Shown one piece after another: positions 22,085 to 34,809 of a DNA stretch of 64,000 nt. Position 1 is the stretch's first letter, and every line of letters starts with the position of its first letter. This DNA comes from Epiperipatus broadwayi. Lineage: Eukaryota; Onychophora; Udeonychophora; Euonychophora; Peripatidae. The stretch is taken from the NCBI GenBank assembly GCA_028023455.1, contig JAQFVV010006311.1, positions 3,687,490 to 3,751,489 of the forward strand, written 5' to 3'. The notes under the pieces are model-generated. The model worked only from the letters and a program-made list of their open reading frames with translations. It did not search any database and was not told the DNA's origin. The position numbers and the translations under genes are program-made.

Positions 22085-22746
22085 ACCCAGGAACATAATT
22101 TAATCAAAGAGAAGAGCAATAAATAATTGTAAATTATGAAGACATGGAAATTAAAAGAAAACAAAAACAAGTGTGACTGGCCACATTATAATTTTAAACA
22201 AGTGGTCATATATTACGTTAATTGGCTAATTAAGTCCTAAATGGTTCATCCATTGCAAATATTTAAAGATTCAAATAACCCCTGCTTAACTGACAGTTCA
22301 TCCCAGAGATTATACTCATCCATATTAAGAAATATGATATCCACATGGTAGCTTGAGAAATGTGTGACTTAGATATATAATTATAATAAAACATTTATGA
22401 GACAAATGTAATTTATATGACTTATATTTATCTCTTCAAAAAAATATAAATTAAATTAATTTTTTTAACATTATTTTTTTTAAACTAATTCAATTTATTT
22501 TTATACTTGTTTATTAAAAAACACCTGGTTTTATAATCATGATAATTGCAAGAATAAATTGTCAATTGAAACACAAGGCTGATTATATAGTAGAAAAACA
22601 AAATCTTTGAGACAAGTGAGGGAGTGAGATTAAAACATCTCACCCTCTTAATTAAAGACCTTTTTTTAAAGGGGAAGTCAGAAGAGAAAGTTGATACTTA
22701 GAATTTTAAGAAACAAAAATGTGTTTACAAAATAGCCATCCACTAC
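20011..22746. other. AT-rich non-coding stretch
   Basis: Intronic in the proposed host gene. (AT)n at about 22047-22084. A 77-codon ORF at 21306-21539 has no recognisable domain. No element borders seen. Confidence 0.5.
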
Positions 22747-22781
22747 CTGATCCTCGAATAATAAATCAGGCATAAGAATGA
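22747..22781 (-). CDS. host gene, 35-bp internal exon
   Basis: On the minus strand GCTAAATGCAG precedes TCATTC at 22781, and the exon ends GATCAG before GTAGTGG. With the single G left by the exon at 55318-55432 it reads VILMPDLLFEDQ and ends on a codon boundary, exactly what the exon at 6859-6916 needs. Such a short exon would be weak evidence alone; the phase fit on both sides is what supports it. Confidence 0.4.
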
Positions 22782-24289
22782 CTGCATTTAGCAATATATT
22801 TAATCATTTTAAACAAATACAATTATATATATATATTAAAGTAAACATAATATTTAAGAAAAATAACACAAAAATAAATAAATAATACATGTAAAAGAGA
22901 AACATCAAATATATATGAATTGTTTTACTACTATAAAAGTGCAAAGATCTTATGAATAGTGTTCAATGTTTCTGTGATTTAAAAAAAACAAACATGGCAA
23001 AATATGAAGAGTGGTATATATATATATATCCCCCCCGTCCCCCCGGCAAAACAAACCCACTAATATTTATAGGGGACTCATTCACACCCCCATATATATA
23101 TATATATATATATATAATGACATGTAGCTTTCATGGTACAATTCACATGTTCTTAGATAGCCTTTTCTATGAATATTAATAATTAAATGATTATTGTGAA
23201 GATAAAAGTTGCTCTTTTGGAATAGAATATGGCTGTTGGTGGCATAATTGAGAAAGGCTATTTCTTAAATTAAAAGCATGGAAAATCAACAGGCTAAATT
23301 CATTTTGTTACAATGGCAGAATGTCAGTATAGATACATGGTCCATCAGGCTTAAGATGGGCAACTTTATACACAGGTTAATATGATATATGGCTTCTAGC
23401 AGCCAAATGATTAATGAACTTCATAAAAATTGCTGGTTGGAGATCTTGTTGATATTTTTGAAGAATTATTTCATAAAAGGTGAGCTTGAAGAATTTTTTT
23501 GTAAAAAGATCATATTTAGATATTTATACTATTTTTCAACAAAAGGCATCTGGATTAGTTTTAATTAAAAATATTTTTGCTAATAATAATAGCTTAATTT
23601 AATCCTGTACTTGTTTATTAATTAAGGAAAATTTTCCAAATTATGAATCCCTTTTGTTTACTTGCATTTTTTGCAGTAATTATGCATCATTTAATACTTT
23701 TTTACCAAAGACCAAATATTGAAAACATTATTGTAAATATATAATACAAAACGATTAGCTTATTTTTTTATTAATTAGGTATGGTTTCAATAACAATTAT
23801 AAATGTACCTATGCCCCATAATTAATTTGCCTTTGCAAATTTTACTAAAATACAATGTTCAGGAATTTCCATTAGTTAAATTTTTAGAATCTGTTATGCA
23901 TTTGAATATTACTAATTACTTATCTAATCTCAGCTGACTGTTTATGACCATTACTACATAATACACATACAAGTACCTTTAGTAAATTTAATAATATATA
24001 TTTTTTTATTTTACTATAACAGAGTATACAAATATTTAGTTATTTATATGTAAGCATATATATAGCTTCATATCCAACCAGCCAGAAAAAAGAAACAAAT
24101 TAAAAAAAAATACTTTTACTTATCCAAGTGCATAACCAGCCTAACTTACAAAAAAAACATATTAGTAAATGATTATATAACTAAAAAACACACACACACA
24201 CAAATGGTTATAAAACATGAAAAGAGAAAAAAAAAATTAAAAAAAAAAAAAAACATTGACAAAAAACATTAATATATGAGGAATCTGTT
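22782..24289. other. AT-rich non-coding stretch
   Basis: A C-rich patch at 23030-23047 is flanked by (TA)n tracts (23017-23028 and 23094-23116). Nothing else supportable. Confidence 0.5.
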
Positions 24290-25540
24290 AGCCCTTCTTA
24301 AATCAGGTGGCCTGACTGTTGGGTTTTGCCTTGTACTTTGGTCCCATTGCAGATTTGAAAATATATGCTCTGGAGGGCCACTGTGTGCATCTTAGGCAGT
24401 TATATTATTTTGTCAGATGGCCCCTTTACATGATCACCAAACATAATTGTTCTGCCCTGTCAATCTGGGTGGGCAGACTCCCCCCAAGTTCCTTTTTTAA
24501 GAACTTCATCCAGCTGGGTAGAATGTCTTATATAAAGATATTCTATATTTTTCCTAAATGGCTGGTGTATATTAGATTCTTTGTTGTGTTATCCACAACA
24601 TCATAAAAATTGATTGTGGTACCCTCAGCCCCTGGTTTATGGCATAAAACCAACCTTTTTTTAAATAAACATAAACCTTATGATAATTTATATGTCCAGG
24701 GTTTACATCCATTACTGAGTGTTCCCTATTAAGTTCTATTCCTTTATGTATGTAGTATCTGGTTTCAGATTCTTTGGAAAAAGTAATGTTCATTTCATGA
24801 TCATCCTTTATTTCTGTGTCTAAGGGTATTTCTTTTTATTTGTATGATGTATTTTAACACCAACTCCCTTTTCATTTTCTAATCCCATTTGGTTTCATAT
24901 CTGCTCTTGACACTGGTTTAAATTCTTGATTATTTCTATAAGTCTTTGGTTCATTTTATTTCTCTCATCATTTGGTCAGATTTTAGTTATCTTTGTTCTG
25001 ACTCCCTCATTTCTGTGATCTCTTTAGACTTCTTTATTTCTCTTATCATTTAGTCAGATATTAATTGTCTTTGTACTAACAACTTCCTCATTTTTTTTTA
25101 TTAGTTGAAGCAGTACATTTTGATCCAACCTTCTTTTTCTTCCTTATTATGGTCATAAGCATATATGACATTATAGGACTCCTTGAATGTAATCTCTGGA
25201 CTCTGAGATGACACATTTTGTGGTTCAACAACTTTATTGAATTCCATATTATTTATATTTCTGACTGTTTTATTATCTATTATCTAAAATTTTCAAAAAC
25301 AATTTTTTTTTCTTTATGCTCCATTAAATTGGTTAGTTTTTCCCCTCCAACTTTAATAGAGCATTCTTCGTTTAAATCCCAATGTGTCCACCTATTGTCT
25401 ATGAAGTCCTGTTCTATCATTTGCCTATAAATATTTATATAAAATAAAATTCCAATGCCTACACAAAAACAAAATTCATGCCTACTGTGAAAAAATATTC
25501 TGTACTGTATTGTAGACTGACAACGCTTTTTCAAATCTGA
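24290..25540 (-). pseudogene. possible L1-like ORF1 relic
   Basis: Less AT-rich than its surroundings. On the minus strand, broken frames read a charged coiled-coil-like stretch with a repeated SDxMxREIK pattern (about 24940-25060). A block follows with LPTQIDRAEQLC (about 24470) and MGPKYKAKPNSQ (about 24320), reminiscent of the IERAHR...KxRPI region of L1-type ORF1 RNA-binding proteins. Many stops interrupt it, and no RT was found next to it. The family link rests on a short resemblance and could be wrong. Confidence 0.3.
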
Positions 25541-26018
25541 AAATAAAAATTAGAATAAACAAGTCAACAGTTGATTGTTAAATCAAGCTTGCCAAATGAT
25601 AAAAAATGTTTCATATTTTTCAATTGATATAAATATACACACAAATTATAAACACATTCTCTCATAAATCACTAACAAGCACTTATGACCAAAATACCAT
25701 AAAATATTCTACATTTATTAATTAAAATGTATAAAATTATAAAAAAATGCTTTTCTCATATATATTATAATGAGATGGGGGGGATATGTAATAGATTGAG
25801 TGGGATAAAATTCATGCTTGCATAACTTCTCTTACTTCACCTCTTCTTGATCCTCATTATGCCACAGAGTTCAAACTGAGGGAGAATATATATGTGTTCT
25901 ATTTCAAGGTATGATTATTTTGTGACTGGTATGTGCATTGGATATGTGTATTGTGTGATTAATTGGAAAATAGATAAATAAAATGATAAACAGCCTATCC
26001 AATTTTAATATTTAATAA
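25541..26018. other. AT-rich non-coding stretch
   Basis: Nothing recognised. Confidence 0.5.
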
Positions 26019-26026
26019 ATTAATTT

Positions 26027-28806
26027 GGTTGTCATCTGATCCTTCATGTCAGCCTCTAGAGGCGCTATTTCTAGCTAAATTTCTAGAAATATTCCATTTC
26101 CATGGCCGCACCCAAGCCTTTAAGCATTCTTTCTAAAATAAATCCTAGAAAGATTGTTAACTCGGAGTTAAGTCTACTTTCTACGCTAAAAGAGTGTTAA
26201 CTCGGAGTTAAGTCTTTCTACGACAAAATCTAGAAAGAGTGTTAACTCGGCTTAGTGGCTAATGGTGTGGCTTTTTCCGATGCTAAAAGCAGAGGAAAAT
26301 GCCGTAGTTGTTTGTGTCATGCACTATATCATAATGCTGTGTTATGTATTTTATGTAACAATATCGTACAAGGGTGTGTTAATGTGATCATGTCAAAATT
26401 ATTTAAATTTTCATTGGTGCCTTTTTTTTAAAGATGAATTGATGTACTGTTACATTTTATTAATTTTAACAGTAGTTATTGTTCCTCATAAATTTGTATT
26501 CCTCCTAAATTTTTGATTAGGGTGGGGTAGCGTAAAATTTTAAAAATCACGTTTTGAGTCACGTTTTAGCGTGAAATTTTCCGAGACAAAAAGTATGGCT
26601 AATTCCCGCAACAGAAAACTTGAAAAGATGGGAATTGCCAGACATGGAAGCTGGTGCTGGAATATTTCTACAGCAGAAAAAAAGAAAAAAACATCCTGCT
26701 GCTGAAAGAAAAGATTGGATTGTGTGGCAAATATATGCAGATTTGAGGTCCAAAAATATCTGCTGATGGAAATGTTCACTTCGTAAAAGACAAGCTTGTT
26801 TGAGGGATTCTAAATGGCCTTCGTCAAATGTCAAAAATAAAAGAAGTAACTTCAATTTTTATTTAAACGTATATCCCTTCTTCTCCCGATAATTGTTGTC
26901 ATCGGCAATCAAATGTAAAATAAAAGAAGTAACTAAAATTTTTATTTAAACATAGCCCTAAAAAACCCTCTTCTCCCAATAATTGTTGTCGTTGGCAATC
27001 AAACGGTCAAATAAAAGGAATGTCAATTATTCTTTAATCGTATAGAAAAAAAACAAAAAACCCTCCCACTAATTGTCATCAGCAATCAAATGTAAACCAA
27101 TCAAAGTAAGACAGTAAATTATTAGTTAAACATAACCCAAATTACTATTTGAACGTACACTGAAAAAGACCCGCTGTTGTCTATCAAAATTAAAGAAACC
27201 TAGACTATTATTGTCCCATTGTCAAATCGAATATTATTTGGGAAAACCTAAATAATTTATAAATGAAAAAAAAAAAGTAAGTCAAATCGGTTTTCAATCA
27301 AAATGGTAACCGATAAAAGTCACTTAAATTTTGATTTAAACATACACCCAAACAAAAACAAAAAAAAATGCAAAACCCTTTCTCCCAATAAATGTTGTCG
27401 GCAATAAAATGTAAAAAATAAAAGGAACGTACAATTATTCTTTAATCATAAACAAAAACACCCCTCCCACTAATTGTTGTCGGCAATCAAATGTAAAGCA
27501 CTAAAAATAAGGTAAACCGATTATTTTTTAAACGTAACCCAAATTACTATTTGAACTTACACCAAAAAAAGACCTGCTCTTGTCAATAAAAATGAAAGAA
27601 AACCACAACAACTATTATTATTCCATTGTCAAAAATATTAGGTTTTGGGCAAACCAAAACCATAATTTATAAACGAAAAAAAAAGAAAGTCAAAACTGTT
27701 GTCAATCAAATATAACCGATAAAAGTAACTTCAATTTTGATTTAAACATACACAAAAAAAAACAACCTCTTTAGCTCCCAATAATTGTTGTCAGCAATCA
27801 AATGTAAAATAAAAGGAAGGTAAATTAGTATTTAATCATCCCCCGAAAACACCCACCCCTCTCACTAATTATTGCCAGCAATCAAATGTACACCATTACT
27901 TAAAGTAATGTAAATTACTATTCTTTAAATGGTTATACCCCTTTTCCCAATAATTGTTGTCTACAATCGTACACACAAAAAACACCCCTCCCAATAACTA
28001 GTGTCGGCAATCAAATGTAAACCAATCAAAGTAAGACCGCAACTTATTATTTAAACGTAACCCAAATTACTATTTGAATCTACACCAAAAAAACACCTGC
28101 TCTTGTCAATAAAAATTAAACAAACAACAACTATTATTGTCCCATTGTCAAAAATATTTATTTGTAGAACCAAAACCATAATTTATAAACGAAAGGAAGT
28201 CAAATCGGTCGTCAATCAAATGTAAACCGATAAAAGTAAAGGTTTTAATTTTTATTTAAACACACACACGAAAAAAAAAAAAACAACACTTCTCCCAATA
28301 ATTGTTTTCGGCAATCAAATGTAAATCTATCAAAGTAACGTAAATTATTATTTAATCGTAAACAAAAAAAACTCTCCTACTAATTGTTGTCGGCAATCAA
28401 ATGTAAACCTATCAAAGTAATGTAAATTATTATTTAAAGATCCTTCAAAAAAACCCGTTCTCTCTTGAATTTTGTCAATCCAATTTTACAAAAACGGTAA
28501 TAACTGAAACACAGGCTTAATATATACCATGTGTCTATATAAAAAACACAAATTACTATTTGAACACACACCAAAAAAGCTCCTTTGGTAAAAAAAAAAA
28601 TTAAAAAAAACAACTATTATTATTCCATTGTCAAAAATATTATTTGGGAAAAATAATTCAGAAACGAAAGAAAGTAAACTTTGTAAACAAACAAAAAATA
28701 AAGTCAATATTAATAGAGAATTGCTAGCCCAGGAACATTATATTAATGTGTTTTTTGGTTAGAAATCGTGCCTCTAGCGGCTGACATGAAGGATCAGATG
28801 ACAACC
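26027..28806. mobile_element. TIR DNA transposon, 2.8 kb, non-autonomous
   Basis: Terminal inverted repeats of about 36 bp start GGTTGTCATCTGATCCTTCA at 26027 and end with the reverse complement at 28806. Both sides carry a perfect 8-bp direct repeat ATTAATTT (26019-26026 and 28807-28814). An 8-bp duplication is usual for hAT and a few other cut-and-paste groups, but the ends are not the usual hAT CAGNG. Inside the left end, a 15-bp palindrome TTAACTCGGAGTTAA occurs twice and partly a third time (26158-26250). No transposase frame is present, so movement would need help in trans. The right two thirds is a complex repeat array, listed separately. Confidence 0.85.
26860..28700. repeat. Higher-order repeat array inside the TIR transposon
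   Basis: A core close to AATTGTTGTCGGCAATCAAA recurs about eleven times (for example near 26888, 26980, 27384, 27470, 27782, 27990, 28298 and 28378). A second block beginning near AAATTACTATTTGAA occurs four times (about 27138, 27540, 28068 and 28550). Together they form a decayed higher-order unit of about 400-525 bases. No coding. Confidence 0.75.
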
Positions 28807-28814
28807 ATTAATTT

Positions 28815-29394
28815 TGATGATGGTTTCCATTGATGATTGTTTTTGACAATGGTATGTTTACCTAATTTAATAATTGAATAGGCATGATCATCCTTCATTT
28901 GTATTCACAAAGTATTTACTAACCATACCTTCGATCCATTATTTATGCCCCATTTGGCCAAACAGTTATCTATCATGTTTTTCTCATATTAAATGGACTT
29001 ATACACAAAGTCATTTTAGGGACAGACTTCCTGCATATGACTAATGTATCATTGATTTCTCAAACAAGTTAGTCAGGGTAGTCATGAAGTTTTAGAGATG
29101 ACCTTACTGCCAAAATATGACCTACTTGAAATCGATTGAATGTTATCAAACATACCAGAAACACAGAAAAAAATTACTGAATCTAATTTAATAAAATGCA
29201 ATAATGTAAACAAATTGTGATTTATCATTGATGAATACCAGATGATATTTCTCTAAAATACTAGGATTAATAAAAGGATTTCAATAAAGAAAAAAATTAT
29301 TTCATGGCTAACCATTTCAATTCATATCTTATCCTATTCTATACCAATACTGGGAAGAAATATCTAAATAAATTAACAAAATGATTGATTGGGG
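28815..29394. other. Spacer before the Ty3/gypsy relic
   Basis: AT-rich. Parts near 28980-29110 could be decayed protease or upstream coding sequence of the relic, but I cannot support it. Confidence 0.3.
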
Positions 29395-30377
29395 AATAAT
29401 TTTCAAATGCTCTTCACCATATTGCAATCTGATTGTGACAGTGAAGAAGAAAGGTGAGTCAATGAGATTTTGTTTAGATGCAAAACAACTATACAAAATA
29501 ACTATTCTTGATAGGAATGTGAATTATGCATGAAATTTGGAAAATAAGAAAGTATTTTCTACTTTCAATTTAACCTCAAGTTATTGGAAGATAAAACTTC
29601 ATCCAGAAGATCACCAATAAATGGCATTCTGGTATGAATGATTTACTTACCAATTTAATAGGATGCTATTTGGTTTGATTAATAGTGGTGCTGGCCTAAG
29701 GAATATGTTTAGATAAAACACCACCTCCTGAGATTAAACAGATAGCAACTTTATATGTAGATAATGTTACAATTGCATCAGCTACTATTGAAGAACATCT
29801 CCAATATAAAAATTTTCTTTAAAGAGTGCCATAATAAAGGAATAAGGATCAATTTCAAAAAGAGTACCCTAAGAGTAACCTAGAATATAATGAAGTATTC
29901 TTCTTAGGTCACATCATCGGTTATAATGGGATTAAACCTCATTCTGATAAGATTAATGCTATACAGAATTTTTTTAAACACACCAACAGAAAGCAAAATT
30001 TGTAGCATTACGTAATTTTTATAATTATTTTTACCAAATATTTTCTGATCATATGGAACCATTACTGAAACTCATAAGAAAAGACAAGAAATGGAAATGC
30101 ACTGAGGAACAAGATGAGGCATGTGCAAAAATGAAAACATGATTATTAAAGCAAACCATGTTAGCTTTTCCTGATTTTAATAAATCATTTATCATGCAAA
30201 CTGATAGCAGTGATTAGGGACTAGGGGTAATTCTATCCTAAATCCAGGAGGATAGCCAGACAGGAGTCATCAATTTTATTAGCCATCTCTTAAAGGGTCC
30301 ATAAATAAATTATACAGTTACTGAGAAAGATGCACTAGCAATAATGTGAGCTTTCCAGAAATTTTGACAAATGCTTT

Positions 30378-30572
30378 TTGGATCAGAGATTATTTTTAGT
30401 GATCACTGATCATAAAAGCCACAAATTCTTGAACCACAGCTACCCAACTAATAGTCACCTTGTTAGATGGAGCCTGTTGCTACAAGAATTCAGCTATACA
30501 GTCAAGTATTGTAAAGTTTCTGAAAACATTGTAGCTGATGCACTAAGTCAAAATCCATATAGATCAGAATAA
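30378..30572 (+). pseudogene. Ty3/gypsy RNase H C-terminal fragment
   Basis: 64-residue open piece with LVITDHKSHKFLNH, then LVRWSLLLQEFSYTVKY and NIVADALSQNP. TDHK, the RW...LQEF block and a final ADxLS are standard for the RNase H end of Ty3/gypsy polyproteins. Bounded by stops; part of the relic at 29395-31735. Confidence 0.75.
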
Positions 30573-31344
30573 CAACAGTTTTTGGTAGATAATGCCTACA
30601 TTATGAACATTGATTTAATATTCAATGAAATTGTAGAGAATGATTTAGTAAACCTCCATAATATACAATCTAGAGATAAATATATAATCACAATCATTAA
30701 AATCTTAAGTGGAAAGAAAATTCTGTACATAGCCAAAATCCTTAATCAATATAAGTTAGATAATCAGGTCTTGACATGTAAAATAAACAATGATATAGAT
30801 AAGTAGAGGGTAGTAATACCTGAAATATTAAAAAACTCACTCATACAATACATACATTGTTTATATGGGCATTACAGAGACCACAAAATTGAACAAATAT
30901 TGAAAAATTGGTTTTGCTGATCCAGGATGTACAAAGACATCCCAAAAGACAGACAAAATTGTCAAATGTGCTTAAAAGCCAAACCAGTTAGTTCAATAAG
31001 ATTTATCATACCAGAAAGCCCAATGTCAGAAATATCAAATGAGATCTAAGCTACAGATTTTTATGGACCTTTACCTCCATCTAAAAACAAAAGTATTTGT
31101 TAATAGCTTATCGAAATTCATGACAGCTTACCCAATATCCAAGCTAATATTATATATACCATCAAAGTATTAGACACCCTCCATTTTAAAGAGATAGGAA
31201 AGCCAGGTATGATCTTTACAGATCAGTGTATTCCTTTTCTATCCAAAGAATGGAATAAATGGGTAATAAAACAACAAATAATACATGTACTAACCTCCAT
31301 TAGAAATCCACAATCAAACCTCTGTGAACATGTAATGTGGGAAT

Positions 31345-31731
31345 TTGGATGTTTGTTCAGGACATAAAGGTTGGGTAAAGCACATACAATGTATAGTCAA
31401 TTACATAAATTGGAATGTAAATGAATCAACAAGATTCACACCCATTAGACTACACTTGAACCAAAACATACTGATTTTATTCCAATTAAGTACAAAAACA
31501 CCTATAGACACAGAAAGAGATCAGAGGGAAGCATATGAAAGAATAATACACATGGCCCAGAAACGTAATAAAAATAAAATAAAAACAGACTACCAATTCA
31601 AAATAGGTGACAAGGTGTTTATAAAAACATCTCATGTTAGTAAGCCGCAAGAGTTCATATTTTATAAATTCTGCAATTCTTATAATGGACCATTCACTAT
31701 CATCAAATGTGCAGGTCCAAATGTATATTGA
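31345..31731 (+). pseudogene. Ty3/gypsy integrase C-terminal fragment
   Basis: The later part reads REAYERIIHMAQKRNKNK, then FKIGDKVFIKT and FCNSYNGPFTI. This is the GPY/F-type module at the end of Ty3/gypsy integrases (IGDxV and NGPFxI). The first 40 residues are frame-shifted integrase core. No chromodomain was seen after it. Confidence 0.65.
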
Positions 31732-31740
31732 CTTGGATTG

Positions 31741-34234
31741 CAGAGATAAAATCCATGCACATACAATGCTCATATACTAATACTTATTAAGGAAAAACAG
31801 ATTAACTTTCCCACATAAGAAGTCATATAATAGGTATAAGATTAGATTACAACTGGTTAAAATAAAAATTAAAAAGACAAAAAAATTTTTTGTGTAAAAT
31901 GCTGGAATCAATTGATGAGGGTACTTTATATGAAGCATTCAAATACAAGTAACAGAATACCTTAGGAATGATCAAATACTTAAATAAGTTCACCATTGAA
32001 ACAGAAATGGATACTCAGCTGTTTAAGTAACATTAAAACAAATCTAATAAACACCACATAGGAGCAGGATTAATACTATATATATTACACACATAAAGAT
32101 ATCTACAGTAGATACTTATACATAATAATGGTCAGATCCCTAACTAACACCATCATACCAATGTATGCACTAAAACAACAATATACGAGTAAATGGAAAG
32201 AAAATTTTAACCTGAAGTAACAACAAATCCAAAAATCAATAAATATACCAACTACAAAAGACAAACCTGAATAAAAAATAAAATTTTTATTTTTTTAAAT
32301 AAAAACTTGAGATTTAAAATAAATATATTTATTTTAATATTTTAAGTGTGTGTGTGGGGAGGGAGTAAGAGAAAATTTAAACTGACCACGCAGCCATTAC
32401 CACCAACAATCGTCAAAATCATATTATTAATTATATACTAATAATTTTGTGTAAAATTGTCAGTTAAAATTATATTCTTGACTATTCTGATTTATATGTA
32501 TATCAAACCCTTAAACGCAAGCAAGCAAAAATCTCGAAAAGCAAAATAAACCCACAAAAAATTTATAGATTTAAAGTTCAATCACTAAGGTATTCAGATA
32601 GGATTCATATATTTGGGAGTGAAGCAGCTTTACATTCATTTCTTTCTTTTCTTTATAGAGACTATAATCCTGAAAATCATTTTTTTCTTATTTTACTTTA
32701 TTCCCTTAATCTTTCATTTAAACAAGCATTGAGGTATTTAGAAGACTAAATCATTGCAGAAGTTTTATTTATACTTATGTATATAAATTAAGTTTCAGTG
32801 GATGATAATTTATGAATTCAGACAGACAGACTTTTTTATTGGGAACATGTGTGTGAATCTCTTTTTGTAGAACTATTAGAGAATCAATTGACTGGAAAAA
32901 GTTGTACTGTTCCTAACCAAAGATTCTTTCAATTCCCATGTTGTTAGCTGTCAGGCAGTGCTCTCAGCAATAAAATTTTGTTGAAGTCCTCTGACAATGG
33001 ATTTTACAACTATTTACCTAAAAGTTTAGGATCATCTCATCAAATACTATCAAAGATCTATTAAAGAATTTCCTAATTTTGATTTTAACTTGAATTATTT
33101 CTGTCATTAAGAAGATCCCGATCCATTGCATTAAAACTACTTTAGGAACAAATGTTTTTTTTTCATTGGTTTGAAGAATGGTGAAGTTTAGTAATAAAAG
33201 TTTTGGTAAATATTTTATATATAAATGATGGAAGATTGAAAAGTGTAATTTTTAAAGAATTCTTTAACAATTGTTTATAAATATTTATATTAGTATTGGC
33301 TCTTCAGAAAGGAATTTGCTATTAATTGAAAGGAAATTCTTTGATTTCAATTTGAAGTCTTAAAATATTGTGCAGGACAAATTCTTAATGTGTAACTCAT
33401 ATGTTCTATTCATTGTGGCTGCTTTAATATACATTTGTTCCCAGCAATGATTTGTGAAATGTACAATATATAATGCAAGCCTGGAGAAAAGAATATATTT
33501 TTAATCTTCACAATCACTCCAATAAATTTAAATTAGAACATGAAAATCATCTATAGATACTGTGTGAGTGTAGTCCAGCTATAAGACTGTCATGTGTCAA
33601 ATTCAGATAAATGTGAATATATGTTTGATCTTAAGGTTGTCATATGTCAAATTTACAACCAATTAAAAAAACTATCACATTTATTTCATAATGCTGTCAA
33701 ATTCACAATTGAAAAATAAAAGAGAAAACTTTAAATTTGTTTTTATAAATAAATAACTACATCTAACTAAACTATAATTAGTATTTTATCCAAAGGAAAT
33801 AATTCCACCCTTTACATTTGATAATTTATGTATATTTTATGTGGAAGAAGAAATTCCACCATTAATAAAACATAAATTTTTATAGTTGTACATAACAATG
33901 TCAAATTCACATATAAAATATAACAGGTATATTTAAAAATTTAATTTAAATATAGATTTATTAATACCTTGCTGGCACATTTCTTAAGTGTACCAAACAG
34001 GTTGGGTTGTTTCAAATATTTTTTTTCAATTGTAAATTTGTCACATTTATTTATATAAAATTAAAATCTTTTGTTTAATTTATATTAAATCTTGAAAAAA
34101 ATTTGTTAAAACAACCAATAAAATAAACTATTACAAAAGTGATATCCTGAACAGATACATTTCTCACATTTATTTATACAATATTAAAATCTTTTGTTTA
34201 ATTTACATTAAATCTTAAAAATAGGCCAGGTACA
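31741..34234. other. Long AT-rich non-coding stretch
   Basis: A TG-rich patch at 32347-32356 and AT-rich repeats; nothing else recognised. Intronic in the proposed host gene. Confidence 0.5.
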
Positions 34235-34809
34235 TTTGGTTTTAAAATACTAGCTGATTTTGTACATCATTCAGATTTGAATGAGATTACTAAGACTATA
34301 ATTTATACTCTATTAAAAACTTTAACAAAGATAGATGTTACAGAAAAGAAGCACTTTTCTAGGAAATTGTTTATCGATATCATATAATATATATATATAT
34401 ATATAAAAGAAAAAAAGGAAATTGTTTATCGATATCATATAATATATATATATATATATAAAAGAAAAAAATATAAAAAAAAGTTAATGATCCATTAAAA
34501 TGTAATGAATATCTAGAATTTTATAAAATAGAAAAAAGTTAATAATGATATAAGAAAATGTAATGTTAAATTTGACATGGAAAGTGACAGAAAAAAAAAA
34601 TTTCTCTAAAGTGTAAAACAATCCTTGGTTTTGGAAGAAAAGGTAATTCTGTAATAAGAAGAAAAATGGAAAATTATTAAAAGAGAGATGAAATCAGAAA
34701 ATGTGTTCAAAAATTATATTAAATAATAATAATAAAGAAGAAGTAACCAAAATATCTTTTACTATTAATTCTTTTGAATTGTCCAGCATTTAAAAAGAAA
34801 AAGGAATAT
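34235..34809 (+). pseudogene. Old RTE LINE relic, left part
   Basis: Nucleotide-level similarity to the two young RTE copies: TTCAGATTTGAATGAGATTA here against TTCAGATTTGAATGAAATTA in copy 1. It covers the linker between endonuclease and RT and the start of RT (CCAGCATTTAAAAAG corresponds to CCAGAATTTTAAATG). Full of indels and stops. It stops at the TIR element at 34810 and resumes at 36001 in register. Confidence 0.75.
34362..34470. repeat. 54-bp tandem duplication with a (TA)n core
   Basis: GGAAATTGTTTATCGATATC plus a (TA)n run and AAAAGAAAAAA occurs twice in tandem within the RTE relic, absent from the young RTE copies. Confidence 0.85.

Larger units (their letters stand above)
29395..31735 (+). 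pseudogene. Ty3/gypsy retrotransposon relic (RT, RNase H, integrase)
   Basis: Broken frames read in the Ty3/gypsy order. RT near 29410-29680 has a proline-rich entry (SPYCN, then VTVKKKGE), RFCLDAKQL, FSTFNLTSSYWKI and FNRMLFGL. An active-site YVDN sits near 29755-29766 in place of YVDD. RNase H follows (30378-30572). Integrase shows CQMCLKAKP near 30961 and IFTDQ near 31213. An integrase C-terminal part is at 31345-31731. Stops occur every 20-60 codons, so the copy is old and dead. No LTRs were recognised. It lies between the TIR transposon and unique-looking DNA. Confidence 0.75.

Noticed and set aside
26540-26855. Minus-strand ORFs inside the TIR transposon as a transposase
   Set aside because: Short, overlapping, without a catalytic motif or zinc finger.
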